Positions 23,101-33,895 of a DNA stretch of 64,000 nucleotides are shown here, one piece after another. The DNA comes from Elmis aenea (taxonomy: Eukaryota; Arthropoda; Insecta; Coleoptera; Elmidae). Location: the NCBI GenBank assembly GCA_947652605.1, contig OX393579.1, forward strand, positions 22,279,674-22,343,673, written 5' to 3'. The notes below the pieces were generated by a model. It worked only from the letters and a program-made list of their open reading frames with translations. It was not told where the DNA came from and searched no databases. The stretch's first letter is position 1; each line of letters begins with the position of its first letter. The position numbers were made by a program, and so were the translations under genes.

Positions 23101-26100
23101 AATTTAAAAAGAAACAGTAGATTAAGGTGTTTAATAAACATATCGTGACTCTTTTAACAAAATCAATTTTGTTTGTGTAATCATTAATAATTCACCAATT
23201 TTTCACAAAAATTGATTTAATTCAAAAGGTGTTTACATTTTTAAATCTTTTAATTTAATTTACCTTGATTTTTAAAGCACAATTTCCAAGATCACCAATT
23301 GATTTAATTGGATTTTTTTTTTTAAATGTGACATTCCGATTTCTATTTTATTAATTTATTTTGATTTAAAACATTATTAATCGCTTTCGTTAACTCCAGA
23401 ACAGTCCTGTAGTAAAAATCGACAAAGGTTTTATCCGAGGACGAAGATCTGTAAGCGCTGTGAACAGCGCAGTTCATATCGATTCTTTTTTGGGCATTCC
23501 TTATGCCGAACCCCCTTTGGGCCCCAAAAGATTTCAAGTGAGTACCTTAATGTTTTTGTTTTCAAAACCAGGTTTCTTTAAAATGTTCGTCTACATTACA
23601 GCCGGCATACGAGGTGAAACCTTGGCAGGGCGTAAAAGATACCACAGCACACAAAAGTATTTGTTTACAAATTGTGGATGGTTTAAGTAAATCAGAATTA
23701 TATGGAAGCGAAGATTGTCTGTATTTAAATGTTTATACCCATAACGTGAGTACTAATTTGGGTTTATTAATTTAAGCCATCGAAACACTTCGGTACTCAT
23801 CTCAAAAAAAGTTTAAAAAAAGTATAGACTATTTTAAAAGTCAGTAATTATAACAAACATACTACTTTATACTTTTATAGCTCTTTTAATACCTCACTTT
23901 TCAGATTGGAGGAAAAGTTTTGCAGCCTGTAATACTATGGATTCACGCCGGAAGTTTCGTTTACGGTTCAGGAAATTCAACATTATTCATTTTCGGGCCA
24001 GATTATTTAATAGAAAAAGATGTAGTTATAGTTTCAATGAACTACCGGTTGAATGTTTTCGGATTTCTTAGTACAGAAGATTCGTCAGCTTACGGGAATA
24101 TTGGTTTAAAGGATCAGTATGAAGCTATTAAATGGGTTAAAAGGAATATTAGGAGTTTTGGGGGAAATCCTAACAGGCTTACGGTAGCAGGCAAGGAAGC
24201 AGGAGCGGCTTCCATTCATTTCCACCTTATTTCACCACTTACGAAAGGTGCGTTAAGTAATTAAGTGATTGGTTGTTTATATGATCATTGTAAATTCAAT
24301 TTAACAGTTGTATGAAATATTTTTGTCTTATTTCTTAACATTTGTCAGTTTAAATCAGGGCACAAAAACCAAAAAGAATGCGGTTAAAAATTAAACTCAA
24401 TCCAGAATGTTTGTTCGAAAGCAAGTTTAAAAACTGATTTTGATAAACTGTTTTAAAAACCGCTGAAGCACACCCTTTTTTTTAATATAAAATAGTTGAA
24501 AGCAAAGCGCATCTCTATAATGGAATTTTACTATGAATATTTTCCCAAAACTTACTATTTTGATTCTAATAAATTTTGCAAGTGTACCTATAAATTATGA
24601 TCAAAACAGCAATAACTCAAGAAATCTTAGTTTTAGACATAAATCATCCTGCATATTTTTAAGGACCATTAAATTATCTACACAAAAATGTAAAAAAATA
24701 TAGGATACTCTATTAAAAAATGACTTATTCAAGTTTAAAATTCATCTTAATTGACTGAACAAAACAAAAACCTGTGTAATACTTTAATAGTTTAACTATT
24801 CAGAAGTCACATGATAGACTAGCAAGGGTCGAAATAAAACAATTGAAGTCATTTATTGTTTTTTCCATGGCAACGTTGATTTTTATCTTAGATTTCGCTA
24901 TTTCTTAAGCCATTTCGCCTATTTTTGAAAATAAGCATGTGAAACATTATATCATTGTAAAAAAAAACGTTTTATCTAAGTCATCACCTACTACGACTGC
25001 CATTTAAAAAAAGTTGTTTCATTAAATATCTCGCACGGTCATTTATAAATAAACATTTGACTGTATCCACTTTATAGCAAACAAAATCTAGTAATTTTTT
25101 TCTGTTGGCGTTTTTGTGAATTAGCAACGATAGCCGAGATATTTTGATCGATTTCGTTTTTTTTTTTTGTTTTATCACGTACGCTATGGAATTTTCAAAC
25201 AAAACAATATTTTGTTTAAAATAATAAACTAAAAAGCTCACTTTTGTCTCATTTAACCAACCTTTTATTTTCATTATTCACGGATATAGCAATAGTGCCA
25301 CATGAAAAAATGAAACATCTTTTACACAGAGTGTTGTGTGCAGGAACTCGAACCGCTAAGAATAACGGTTCAGTTCCGGTTACCGGTTCAATAAATTTTA
25401 ATTTTTTTTTGTGTACGTTCCAAACCACAGGTTATCATTCTATAATTATTCGGTAACTGGTTTGACGGCAACGGTTCATCTCCGGTTCCGGTTCTTTGCA
25501 AAATATAATGACAGTGCATATTTATAAATTGAACTGTCTTAAAGTTTTCCATTTTTGGTAAAATGTAATTGAAATTACAAAAATAAAAAATTTACAATGC
25601 CATTAAAAAGAATTATTGGTCTTAACCGTTGTTTGAACCGGTCAAACCAGTCGGTTCGATTCGATTTTGCGGTTTTGTGATTTATTAAATAAAAGGGTCA
25701 GTTCCGATTTACGGTTCATGAAAAAAGCACCGGTTCGTTCTGGTTTTTGTTCCGGTTCCGGTTCGGTTCGGGTCCCTGGTTTAAAGTAAAAAAGTTGCAT
25801 ATCAGCGAGCGGAAACAAAAACTCGTTATAGCTGAGCAACAGGTTTTGTTAAGATTTTTAAAAATTTTGGCTAATAAACCAGATATGCAGAAAATACACA
25901 CTTGGGGGATACCCTGTTTATAACAGTTTCCAATATTTTTATGTCCTTCATAATTCCACACTCCGTATTTCAGTGGACAAGATCCATCAGAACTTGTAGC
26001 TATATTTAAAATAGTTATTTGTATTACAATAATCTTTTCATTTTTATGGCGTTTAAATTTGTACCTTATTTTATTATTTTGAATTATTTATATGTAAAAG

Positions 26101-29100
26101 GTCCTATAACTATGCTTTGAATTTTTTATTAATGTGGGAATGTGCTGTAGAATGTCACAAAAATTAGCTTTAATATATCATCGAACTTGTATTTACCTGA
26201 GTCTTTGCTTATATTTTTAGATAGTTAAAACGACTTATTATTTATTTGTAGGATCAATCAACCAGGCAATATTGCTGAGTGGAAATGCGTTTAACAGATA
26301 TACTTTAAGGGAAAATGCCAGACAGACGGCGTTTAATTTGGGAAAAGCATTAGGCATACGTGTTAGATCATCAGAAGATTTGATTCGAGGGCTGCAACAA
26401 GTTGATGCTGCTAAACTCATTTTGGCTGCCCATAATAGAGATATTGTGGTAAAGTATTTTGACTAACTATAACTAACTATACACTCGGCATTAGTATACT
26501 CTGTGTTCCAAAAATAATGTGCCATAGCAAGGGTCGATGATCGTTAATATTCTTTTACCTATCAGCGAAGTGTTTTTGTTTTAAATAATATTTTAACAGT
26601 TGTGATATACAGGGTGTCCCAAATTCGAGTAAATGCATGGGGATCTCGCTTATCTTAAGAGCTACGATGTCGGTTAAATAGGGCAAAGTTGCGAAATTAG
26701 ATACCCATCAAATATCTGCAAAGAAAATTTTCATAGCTGTCTTAGTTCAAAAGTTATTCAAGAAAACTGAAAAAAATTATTTTCGTTTTTTAGCCCTATA
26801 TCCTACATTTTTTAAGATATCGAGAATCTGCAAGCACTTCTCCATGGCAACTTCTTACGCTTTATATATTGAGGTAACAAAGAATTTCCAACGACGTTTT
26901 GTCTCTTGAGAACCATTATCAACTTCATTTTTTTAAATACGTCGAAAAAAATTTAATCTTAAAGTCGGATAGCATTTTGTCTTCTGATTTCAATGATATA
27001 TGACACTTAATATCTAAAATGATATTTTACCACAAAAATTTGACTCATTTTGTCCAATTTAATAATCAAATAATCTGGTACAAATAAAAGCAAAATAAAA
27101 AACAAAACAAATTTTTTGTTTTTTTGTTGTTCTGTTAAAACTGTCACTTTGACATTAATATGATCGTGATTAATTGTATAATTTGCAACCAGCTAGAAAT
27201 TGTTTGAATTTGTGTTTTTTTTAATTAAATATGACAATCAACACTTTTTAAGGAATTCGAGAAATGTCATAATATACACAAAATTTTGTTTTCTCATGGC
27301 ATATTTTTAATTTTTAACAGTTTATTCAATACTTCAATAAAATCAATTACAATATCATATTTTTAATACCTTTTATTTTTCATAACTGACGAAAATTATT
27401 TTAACAATACTCCGCAATATCGTATAGCGAATAAATAAATTAAAAATGTAGGTACTACTAGAACATAGTGAAAATAAAAATTGCGAACAAAAGCACAAAT
27501 ATCTAAGAATTTCTATCTGGTTGCAAATTATACAATTAATCACGATCATATTGATGTCAAGGTGGCAGTTTTAACAACAAAAAAACAAAAAAATTTTTTT
27601 TGTACAAGATCATTTGATACAAAAATTGAACAAAATGAGTTTTTCTCAAATTTTTGTGGTAAAATATCATTTTAGATATACTGTCATTACTGTCATATAT
27701 CATTGAAATCAGAAGAAAAAATGCTATCCGACTTTGAGATTAAACATTTTTCGCCGTATTTAAAAAAATGAAGTTGATGATGGTTCTGAAGAGACGAAAC
27801 GTCGTTGGGAATTCTATGTTATCTCAAAATATAAAGCGTAAGAAGTTGCCATGAAGAAGTGCTTGCAGATTCTCGATATCTTAAAAAATGTAGGATATAG
27901 GGCTAAAAAACGAAAATAATTTTTTTCAGTTTTCTTGAATAACTTTTGAACTAAGACAGCTATGAAAATTTTCTTTGCAGATATTTGATGAGTATCTAAT
28001 TCCACAACTTTGCTCTAATTTAACCGACCTCGTAGCTCTTAAGATAAGCGAGTTCCCCATGCATTTACTCGGATTTCGGACACCCTGTGTTATTGCTGCA
28101 TCGCTATTTATTTTTTTATGTTTAGAGCGGTACGTTTTTAAAACAGGATTTTAAAGATGTTTTGACGTATTCACAGATATATTACTTATTACATTTTGTC
28201 GAAGTAGTTTAAGTTTGATTTTCAGTTAAAATGTTTTTCAAGAATATAGTTTCTGGTTAATTAAATTTGTTATGTAATACAAAATATTTTAAAAGGGTCC
28301 ATACATCCCATACTTTGAATATCCTTTCGGGCCTATACTGGAAGTAAACCATCCTGGCGCGATTTTAACCAGGTACCCCTACGAAGTAAGTCTCCGGGAA
28401 GGATTTCCAGACATTCCCATATTAACTGGATATGTTACTGGAGAAGGAAGTTACGCCTATACTTGTACGCAAATAAAAAGGTTTTTAATGTTAGCAAAAT
28501 ATTTGATTGTATAAACTTTGTAGATGTAAGACAGGGAGATACAAGCTTAGATATTCTCAACAAAAATCAATATTTATTGATACCAAAATCACTGAACGTT
28601 GCCCCAGGCACGCGTGAAGCTGAGGAAGTAATAAGGAAAATTAAAAATTTTTATTATCGAAACAAGCCAATTACCGATCAAAATAGTTTCATAAACGTAA
28701 GTATTTTTGACATTGTGACTTGATTTTTTATGTTTCTTTCAGTACTCTAAATGTCTAAATGGTAAATAATATTTCATATTATTATTTATTTTTTAGCATA
28801 TGTCGAGTGAACTTAGCGTACGTGGAGTTCGAAAAGCTATCGATTTGGTTAGGCCCGGTAGGCCTGTGTATTTTTACAAATTCAGCTACATAGGTAGTCG
28901 AACAAGGACGGGTACGTTATTAACACTGTTAACTAATCGTCCTAATCTTAAATGATGTTTCAGCATACGTAGGCCATTGGGGAGATCTTTTGTATACGTT
29001 TTATCCACGCAAATATGACAGCAATGCTACTGAATCTCCAGCGGATACTTTAACGAGAAAACGAATTGTTGCTATATGGACAAACTTTGCATTAACAGGG

Positions 29101-30656
29101 TAAGATTTCAGAAAATTTAAATAAATGCGTTTTTTAAGCAATATTTTCAAATTGCAAATTTAAAGCCTTATTTTCGATTTAAATTGTTCTCAAACAATTC
29201 TTAAATGCGTTGTTTAAGTGCCGCGTTTTATTAATTAAAATAGGTAGTTATATGAATTCTGCAAATATATGTTAGTCACAATAATCAGTAATTATAACCA
29301 GTGGTGTCCTTAATTTCTGGATAAAAACAACGTAGACTGGTCGATCTACATTTTACCTAAAATTTTAATTATCGGCGTATAAGGTGCACCCTGTTTTTGA
29401 GATTAATTTTTATGGAAAAAATTAGTCAATAAAAAAAGCAGATCATTAACGTGTCGTGACATAATGGAAAAGTTTTGTCTTCCAATAAATCATTAAAACA
29501 CAAATTTGATACAATATAGCAAAACAGTAAAATAGTTGGTTTAGTCTTTTCTACATACAATAAATATTTAACTATAAGAATTTCTCAGATCAAAATAGAA
29601 CTAGGAAGCGGAAATAAATTACGCGCTAACAAATGTACAGGGTGGTCCAAATTCGATGGGATTACATGGGTTTCTCGCTTAATAGTCAAGATAGAGAGAC
29701 GTTTAAATTACCAAGAATGTGAAGTTTTTTAGGACAAACTCAGAACCGTTTTCAAAAATAATCTATCATTTCCGGTTTTTGAGTTATTAAAGAAAAACTG
29801 TTTTTTGTTATATTTATAACGTGTCATAACTCCCTTATTGTTTTAAATATCGATAACGTTTATAAAGATTATTTTTAGATATTTTTATGTTTAATTTGAT
29901 TATACTAAAAAAATTGTTATTTACGCTCGCTGTTCAAAAAGTTATGACACAAACTCACCTTTTTTTAAATAGAAGCTATAGTTGGCTATAACCTATTTAA
30001 ATTAATTATTTTTTCCCTTTCCAAATATATAAGGGTCGATGTATTTATTTTTAATAATACGCAAGTTACAAAGGTTTTTTAAATTTTTTAAAGACGAGAA
30101 ACAAAAAGTAGGCTGTGAAAAATAAAAAAAAACAAGAAAAACCAGAAATTATAGAATATATTTGTTCTGCGTTTGTCTCATAAAGCGAGATACCCATGTA
30201 ATCCCATCGAATTTGGACCACCCTGCATAACGCGACGTTCCGTTTAGACAAATTAAAACTGCACAATTTTTCATTTTACTGGTTGCAAGTTTTGCCTTCA
30301 ACGAATCCTGACGACTACCGACATCTCAACAATTAACAAATAGCTAAAAACTATCTTATATTACACGACATGGTTAATTTGCCGTTGTTTACAACTAAAG
30401 TTAATAGCAAATTTCGTATGGCTGTTTGTGTAATGTCTCTAAATTTCTTGCTAGAAACCCCACACCACGTAGTCATGACCCAGTATTAGGAGAATTGTTC
30501 TGGCCGACGGTGTTCGCTAACGGCATCAACACCAATGCTATTTATGCCAATATTGGAAATGATATTACTTTGGGACATAATCCAGATGAGGAAGAACGAT
30601 TGTTTTGGAACGATATATTTGATCATTATGGAAACTCTCCATATAAAATATATTAA
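17108..30656 (+). CDS. Secreted carboxylesterase-like protein, probable pseudoenzyme
   Basis: Ten exons join in frame: 17108-17179, 23400-23537, 23602-23745, 23905-24247, 26252-26448, 28296-28464, 28524-28696, 28797-28911, 28964-29099 and 30455-30656. They give 562 aa, a normal length for insect alpha/beta-hydrolase carboxylesterases. Exon 1 encodes a signal peptide (MNTLHILLCISIIFVNAVVA) and ends in phase 0, matching exon 2. Family landmarks are FLGIPYAEPPLGPKRFQ, SEDCLYLNVY with the first disulphide cysteines, the MNYRLNVFGFLST strand, and FGGNPNRLTVAG before the nucleophile elbow. Active members use Ser in GxSxG; here the elbow reads GKEAG, with Glu216 in place of Ser. The oxyanion-hole HGG is HAG (132-134). 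Glu348 (TGEGSY) and His455 (GHWGDLLYTF) of the triad remain. I infer loss of esterase activity, so a binding or sequestering role is possible. NST and NAT sites could be glycosylated. Introns 1, 5 and 9 carry large palindromic elements. The first-exon link and the exon 6 donor are the least certain points. Confidence 0.8.
17424..17594. mobile_element. Short hAT-type MITE in intron 1
   Basis: The ends CAGTGTTTCTTAAACC and GGTTGAGAACCACTG form imperfect inverted repeats of the common hAT CAGTGGTTCTC type. The right half contains GGCGCGCCCCACAGG. No 8-bp duplication is preserved. Confidence 0.45.
18449..18557 (+). pseudogene. LINE reverse-transcriptase fragment in intron 1
   Basis: An open stretch reads GAGRIVKTNHQYLAFSDDIT followed by ILTKTTKELQRL. 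LAFSDDI is the RT catalytic box (the YADD region of non-LTR elements), and TTKELQ follows it in many insect LINEs. No flanking RT domains remain. Confidence 0.6.
18651..18808. repeat. Hairpin of about 160 bp with near-identical arms
   Basis: The arms begin TTTCACGTTTCGAAAAAAAT and close with its inverse. They run about 50 bp through CCAGCACAATATTATGTTG and CGCTGTTTA. The loop contains TAAGTATGTTTACTTCATG. It is probably a MITE; no target duplication is evident. Confidence 0.55.
18809..20825. other. Intron 1 sequence without a recognised gene
   Basis: AT-rich intron. The stretch around 19930-20040 (AACACGATCGCAATAG, TTTTATTGTTTTTCGACG) is similar to the right arm of the foldback at 36717-38093, suggesting a decayed related copy. 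Nothing else stands out. Confidence 0.4.
20826..21560. repeat. Degenerate foldback element in intron 1
   Basis: The inverted ends share ATAACGTAACGGATCAATAT on the left and the inverse around 21530. The right terminus reads TTGTACACACTGTA, suggesting a TA-flanked CAGTGTG end. Internal stretches with ATGGAACACCC and GAAACACCC repeat in both halves. A related segment in opposite orientation lies at about 24600-24790 in intron 4. Confidence 0.5.
22375..22975. mobile_element. CAGGGTG foldback element in intron 1
   Basis: The ends CAGGGTGGTCCAAATTTG and, inverted, CAGGGTGGTCCAAATTCG share a further GATGGGATTACATGGGTATC stretch. It is a close relative of 29638-30225. The shared core (CATAGCCAACTA...TTCCATTTAAA) lies at 22658-22685. 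The right side has TA; the left flank reads TG, so the duplication is imperfect. It is non-coding. Confidence 0.75.
24600..24790. repeat. Diverged segment related to the 20826 foldback
   Basis: The reverse complement shares AATAAGTCA...CTATAT..TTTTTACATTTT and ATGTCTAAAA order with 21260-21400. It is a single arm without clear ends, in intron 4. Confidence 0.35.
25341..25778. mobile_element. hAT-type MITE in intron 4
   Basis: The ends CAGGAACTCGAACCG and CGGTTCGGGTCCCTG are imperfect inverted repeats. The body is dominated by CCGGTT/AACCGG motifs. The 8-bp flanks do not match. A related right half lies at 55938-56060. Confidence 0.5.
26610..28087. mobile_element. 1,478-bp palindromic CAGGGTG element in intron 5
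   Basis: Almost the whole element is an inverted repeat. It opens CAGGGTGTCCCAAATTCGAG and closes with the inverse CACCCTG at 28087. The arms share TAAATGCATGGGGATCTCGC, AAGTTGCCATG...AAGCACTT and CAACGACGTTTTGTCTC. The apex lies near 27350, flanked by the inverted pair AATTTGCAACCAG / CTGGTTGCAAATT. It is non-coding and fills most of the 1.85-kb intron. Confidence 0.8.
29638..30225. mobile_element. CAGGGTG foldback element in intron 9
   Basis: The ends CAGGGTGGTCCAAATTCG and its inverse at 30225 extend through GATGGGATTACATGGGT and TCTCGCTTA. The core TTTTTTAAATAGAAGCTATA with GTTGGCT lies at 29962-29988. It is a close relative of 22375-22975 in intron 1 of the same gene. Confidence 0.75.
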
Positions 30657-30702
30657 TTAAAAGCAACACTACATTGGGATACCATTAAACATTTATTTAA
30701 AC

Positions 30703-30708
30703 AATAAA
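30703..30708 (+). promoter_or_regulatory. Polyadenylation signal of the carboxylesterase-like gene
   Basis: AATAAA lies 47 bp after the stop codon, with a second AAATAAA at 30721-30727. Both precede the MITE that begins at 30753. Confidence 0.55.
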
Positions 30709-30825
30709 TTTTACTAAACTAAAATAAATAGATTTAGTTTAGTTAATGATTACAGTGGGTCCTCGAACTTCGAACGGTTTGATGTTCGACCAACTCGAAC
30801 AAAAAATTTCGAGAATAATCCGATT

Positions 30826-30874
30826 TTGAAACTCGACCACAAACTCGACCACAAACTCGACCACAAACTCGAAA
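30826..30874. repeat. 12-bp tandem repeat
   Basis: About four copies of AAACTCGACCAC lie inside the left part of the pogo-like MITE. The unit resembles the subterminal TCGACC/CTCGAA motifs of the same element. Confidence 0.7.
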
Positions 30875-31050
30875 GTCGAACGAACAGTGAATCTGTTTTT
30901 AAGCGTTTTATTTATTTCTTTGGGTTATTTTTGTATTTACCAATACCCATTCAGTAATATGCGTCCTACTATTGTTATTGATTTTATTATACAATATATT
31001 TTATGCATGTACTATTATGAATTAAAACATTCACTTATTAAAATTACATA

Positions 31051-32334
31051 CGTGGTTTGTCCCAAAAGTAATGAGAATGATTTGAAAATATTTTTTTTAT
31101 TGGACATACATGCTATTACTTAATTATTACAGTTTATCCCCTTTAAAATACACTTTTTGTGATTGAATACAGCGATTCCAGCGTTGCGGTCACTCTTCAT
31201 AACAGTGGAGGGTCTGTGCTTGATATGTTGCTTAAAGCCCTCGTCGCAGCTGCCTGGACGTTTTCAACTGTCCCAAAATGATGTCTTTTTAGGTGGGTTT
31301 TAACCTTGGGGAATAAGAAAAATCGCACGAAGCCAAGTCAGGGCTGTACGGTGGCTGGGGAAGCGTTGTAATATTATTTTGTGCCAGCGATTGATGTGTG
31401 ACTTGCTTGGCGCATTGTCGTGGTGAAGGAACCATGTGTTTACAATTTCACGGCGGACACGCACAACTCTGTTTTGTTAAACTCTCGAGTACCTGTACGT
31501 AAAATGTTTGATTCACAGTCTGTCCGGGTGGCAAAAATCTTTTTGAGTAACTCCCTTTGAATTAAAAAAAAATTGAGCATGATTTTCACTCTTGATTTGC
31601 TCAAACGGGCTTTTTTGGTCCAAGTGACTGGAAAGTGTTTCACTCTGACTTCTGTCTTTTGGTTGTGGGATCGTACTCGAAAACCCAACTTTCATCTCCG
31701 GCTATCACTCGCTGCCACACGATCCAAGAGTTCGCGAGAAACCAACACACGATTGTCCTTTTGTTCATCGGACAAATTTTTGGGAACCAGCTTCGCACAA
31801 ATGTTTTTCATGTGCAGATCTTCAGTAATGATTCGGTGGACGTCCGTTATCTGTAGTCCTACCTCGTCTGTAATTAAGCGCACATTTCAAACGTCGGTCC
31901 CTATCTAGCACAGCCTTCACACGAGCCACATTGTTCTCAGTTCTTGAACTTGAAGGACGACTTGCACGCTGTTCGTCCTCAACGCTTTCCCTTTCGTCCT
32001 TGAACGCCTTGTGCCACCTGAAGATTTGGGCTATTTTATGCATCCCCATAAGCTGCTCTCAACAATGTTACGGAACCAAATTTTCCGAGTTTCACGCAGA
32101 ACTTGATCGCGTAGCGCTGCTCCAGACTGCTCTGCATTTTCGCCCCTGACAAGACACAAAAACTACTACCCACTTTGCTAACGTTCCAACTGGTAAAAAG
32201 GCGCGGACTCAATCGAGTATGGTCTAACTGTATACCTGGGTTCCCCCTACACCTGCCTCAACCACCATTTTTCTTTCCTGGTCCTTCTAAGCTGCGTATT
32301 AAAATCATTATCATTACTTTTGGGACAGACCACG
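31051..32334 (-). mobile_element. Mariner element of full length (1,284 bp), decayed
   Basis: The terminal repeats CGTGGTTTGTCCCAAAAGTA and its near-exact inverse are flanked by TA (31049-31050 and 32335-32336). The length is typical of intact mariners. The transposase runs on the minus strand but is broken by frameshifts. The insertion sits inside the pogo-like MITE. Confidence 0.85.
31140..32143 (-). pseudogene. Mariner transposase, frameshifted (DD34D family)
   Basis: The reading frame is recoverable only in pieces. An N-terminal helix-turn-helix part (LEQRYAIKFCVKLGKF) starts near 32143. It shifts frame after RAAYGDA into the segment with FRWHKAFKDERESVEDE. The middle part has KLVPKNLSDEQKDNR, and the C-terminal part has NTWFLHHDNAPSK around 31435-31400, where D is one of the catalytic aspartates. 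Several frameshifts and internal stops make it non-functional. The order and content match mariner transposases. Confidence 0.8.
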
Positions 32335-32518
32335 TATCATCATATTTATCAGTGTGATTTTTTAAAATAGGCATTTAAAATCGGTAAATTTGGGGAGTCT
32401 TGAACGCAATAGTTTATTTGCGTTATTTCTTACGGAAAAATTCATCTGGAAATCCGAACAACTTAAAAATTCAATCGTCTCCTGAAACGAATTGCGTTCG
32501 AAGTTCGAGGGCACACTG

Positions 32519-33672
32519 TATTTGGTTTAACTGCCTACAAGAGGCAACTTTCGTTGCAGGAAATCAGCGAACATAACAGATTATTTAATTTATTCTTATT
32601 ACCACGAAGTGTCTTCAAAATTATTTGTAAACGAATTAAAATATATTTTACAACCCTATGAAAATGTGTGTATTTATTTAAGATATGGTAAGACACCATC
32701 GAACCTTTGCAAACAGTTCGCGTTTTGTATGATTTTCGAGCCTTTATTAATTCATAAAAGATTTTTAAATTCTATTCACATTTACAATTCAACGCACAAA
32801 GGGGAAATCAGTTTAGCGTATAATGTGTTTCGTACAAACAAGCGGAAGAAACAGTATTTTGTTAAGAATTCATGTATCATCGTAGTAGTTTAAATAAATA
32901 GTAGATGCTTTAGTGATTAAAACAATTGGCTCGACGTTTCTTATTTGATTCCATGTGTGGTGTCTAAACGGACTTATTAATAGCAAATATAATGAGCTTT
33001 AACAACATGTACGCTATATTTTATGATCATATTAGCAGGTGTTTCGATTTATTGAGTTGATATGTTATACTGACTTTGCCTACAAACTATGGATAATGTG
33101 TATACCTACGAGTTATTACGAATGCGTAAATAAATACTGATTATGAAAGCAATAAGCTGAAATTAAGCTTTTCGATACACTCTAATCTCTGATGTTTTTA
33201 TTAGGAAAGGTAAACTTCATTTGTCATTTTTGATCGACGTTTATATTTTTAACTGATTGATGTGTAATCAGTATTTTTCTTGAAAACCATGTTTTGTTTA
33301 AAAACTATGATGCAGCAAAAATATCTGCGGGCTATATAAATTAAGGTTAAAAAAAGATGATGAAAAATGATCTGCAGATTATAATAGTTGCGGCGTTTTA
33401 TGAAAATTTTCTTACTATTTTAATAAAGAAAAGGGCGTATTGACTTGCGCAAAACTTCATTTCTATGTTTTTTCCCCTTAAGACCAGCACATAATATTCT
33501 TATATAAAATATAGTAAAGCAACTTAATATATTTAGTAAATATAAATATAGTTTTTTTTTCTGTACTACAATTATCACAAATTGTACACCTTTGATAGCT
33601 CAGTAATTTCAAAATAATCTACTAAACAACAAAATGGTAAGCATGTTCCTTAACAATTTAATAGTTCTACAG
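32519..33672. other. No gene seen
   Basis: AT-rich. An ATG followed directly by GTAAGC at 33634-33640 could mimic a one-codon first exon, but no matching next exon was found. The open frame at 32609 has no recognisable product. Confidence 0.4.
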
Positions 33673-33887
33673 CAGTGTTTACTAAAGTGTGGTACGCTTA
33701 CCCCTGGGGGTTTCAAGGGGTACATGGCAGAATAATTTATTTTACTTTAGCGTAAATTTTAGCCGAAGAAAACAATTTATTAAAATTGAATGTATAAGAA
33801 TTGTAAGGTATCTTCGGTCGAGAGGGGTGCGCTGTAAGACTAAACTTTAAAAAGGGGTACGAGATGGTTTAAATTTGGTAAACACTG
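33673..33887. mobile_element. 215-bp hAT MITE
   Basis: The ends CAGTGTTTACTAAAGTG and TTTGGTAAACACTG are flanked by TTCTACAG (33665-33672) and TTTTACAG (33888-33895), a 7-of-8 duplication. GGGGTAC motifs occur near both ends. Confidence 0.75.
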
Positions 33888-33895
33888 TTTTACAG

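Larger units (their letters stand above)
30753..32518. mobile_element. Pogo/Tigger-like MITE interrupted by a mariner
   Basis: The ends CAGTGGGTCCTCGAACTTCG and, inverted, CAGTGTGCCCTCGAACTTCG are flanked by TA on both sides. Without the inserted 1.28-kb mariner, the element is about 480 bp. It starts 97 bp after the carboxylesterase stop codon. A short tandem repeat lies near its left end. Confidence 0.7.

Noticed and set aside
33634..33640. ATG immediately followed by GTAAGC, like a one-codon first exon
   Set aside because: The context is good, but no downstream exon in a compatible phase encodes a recognisable protein.
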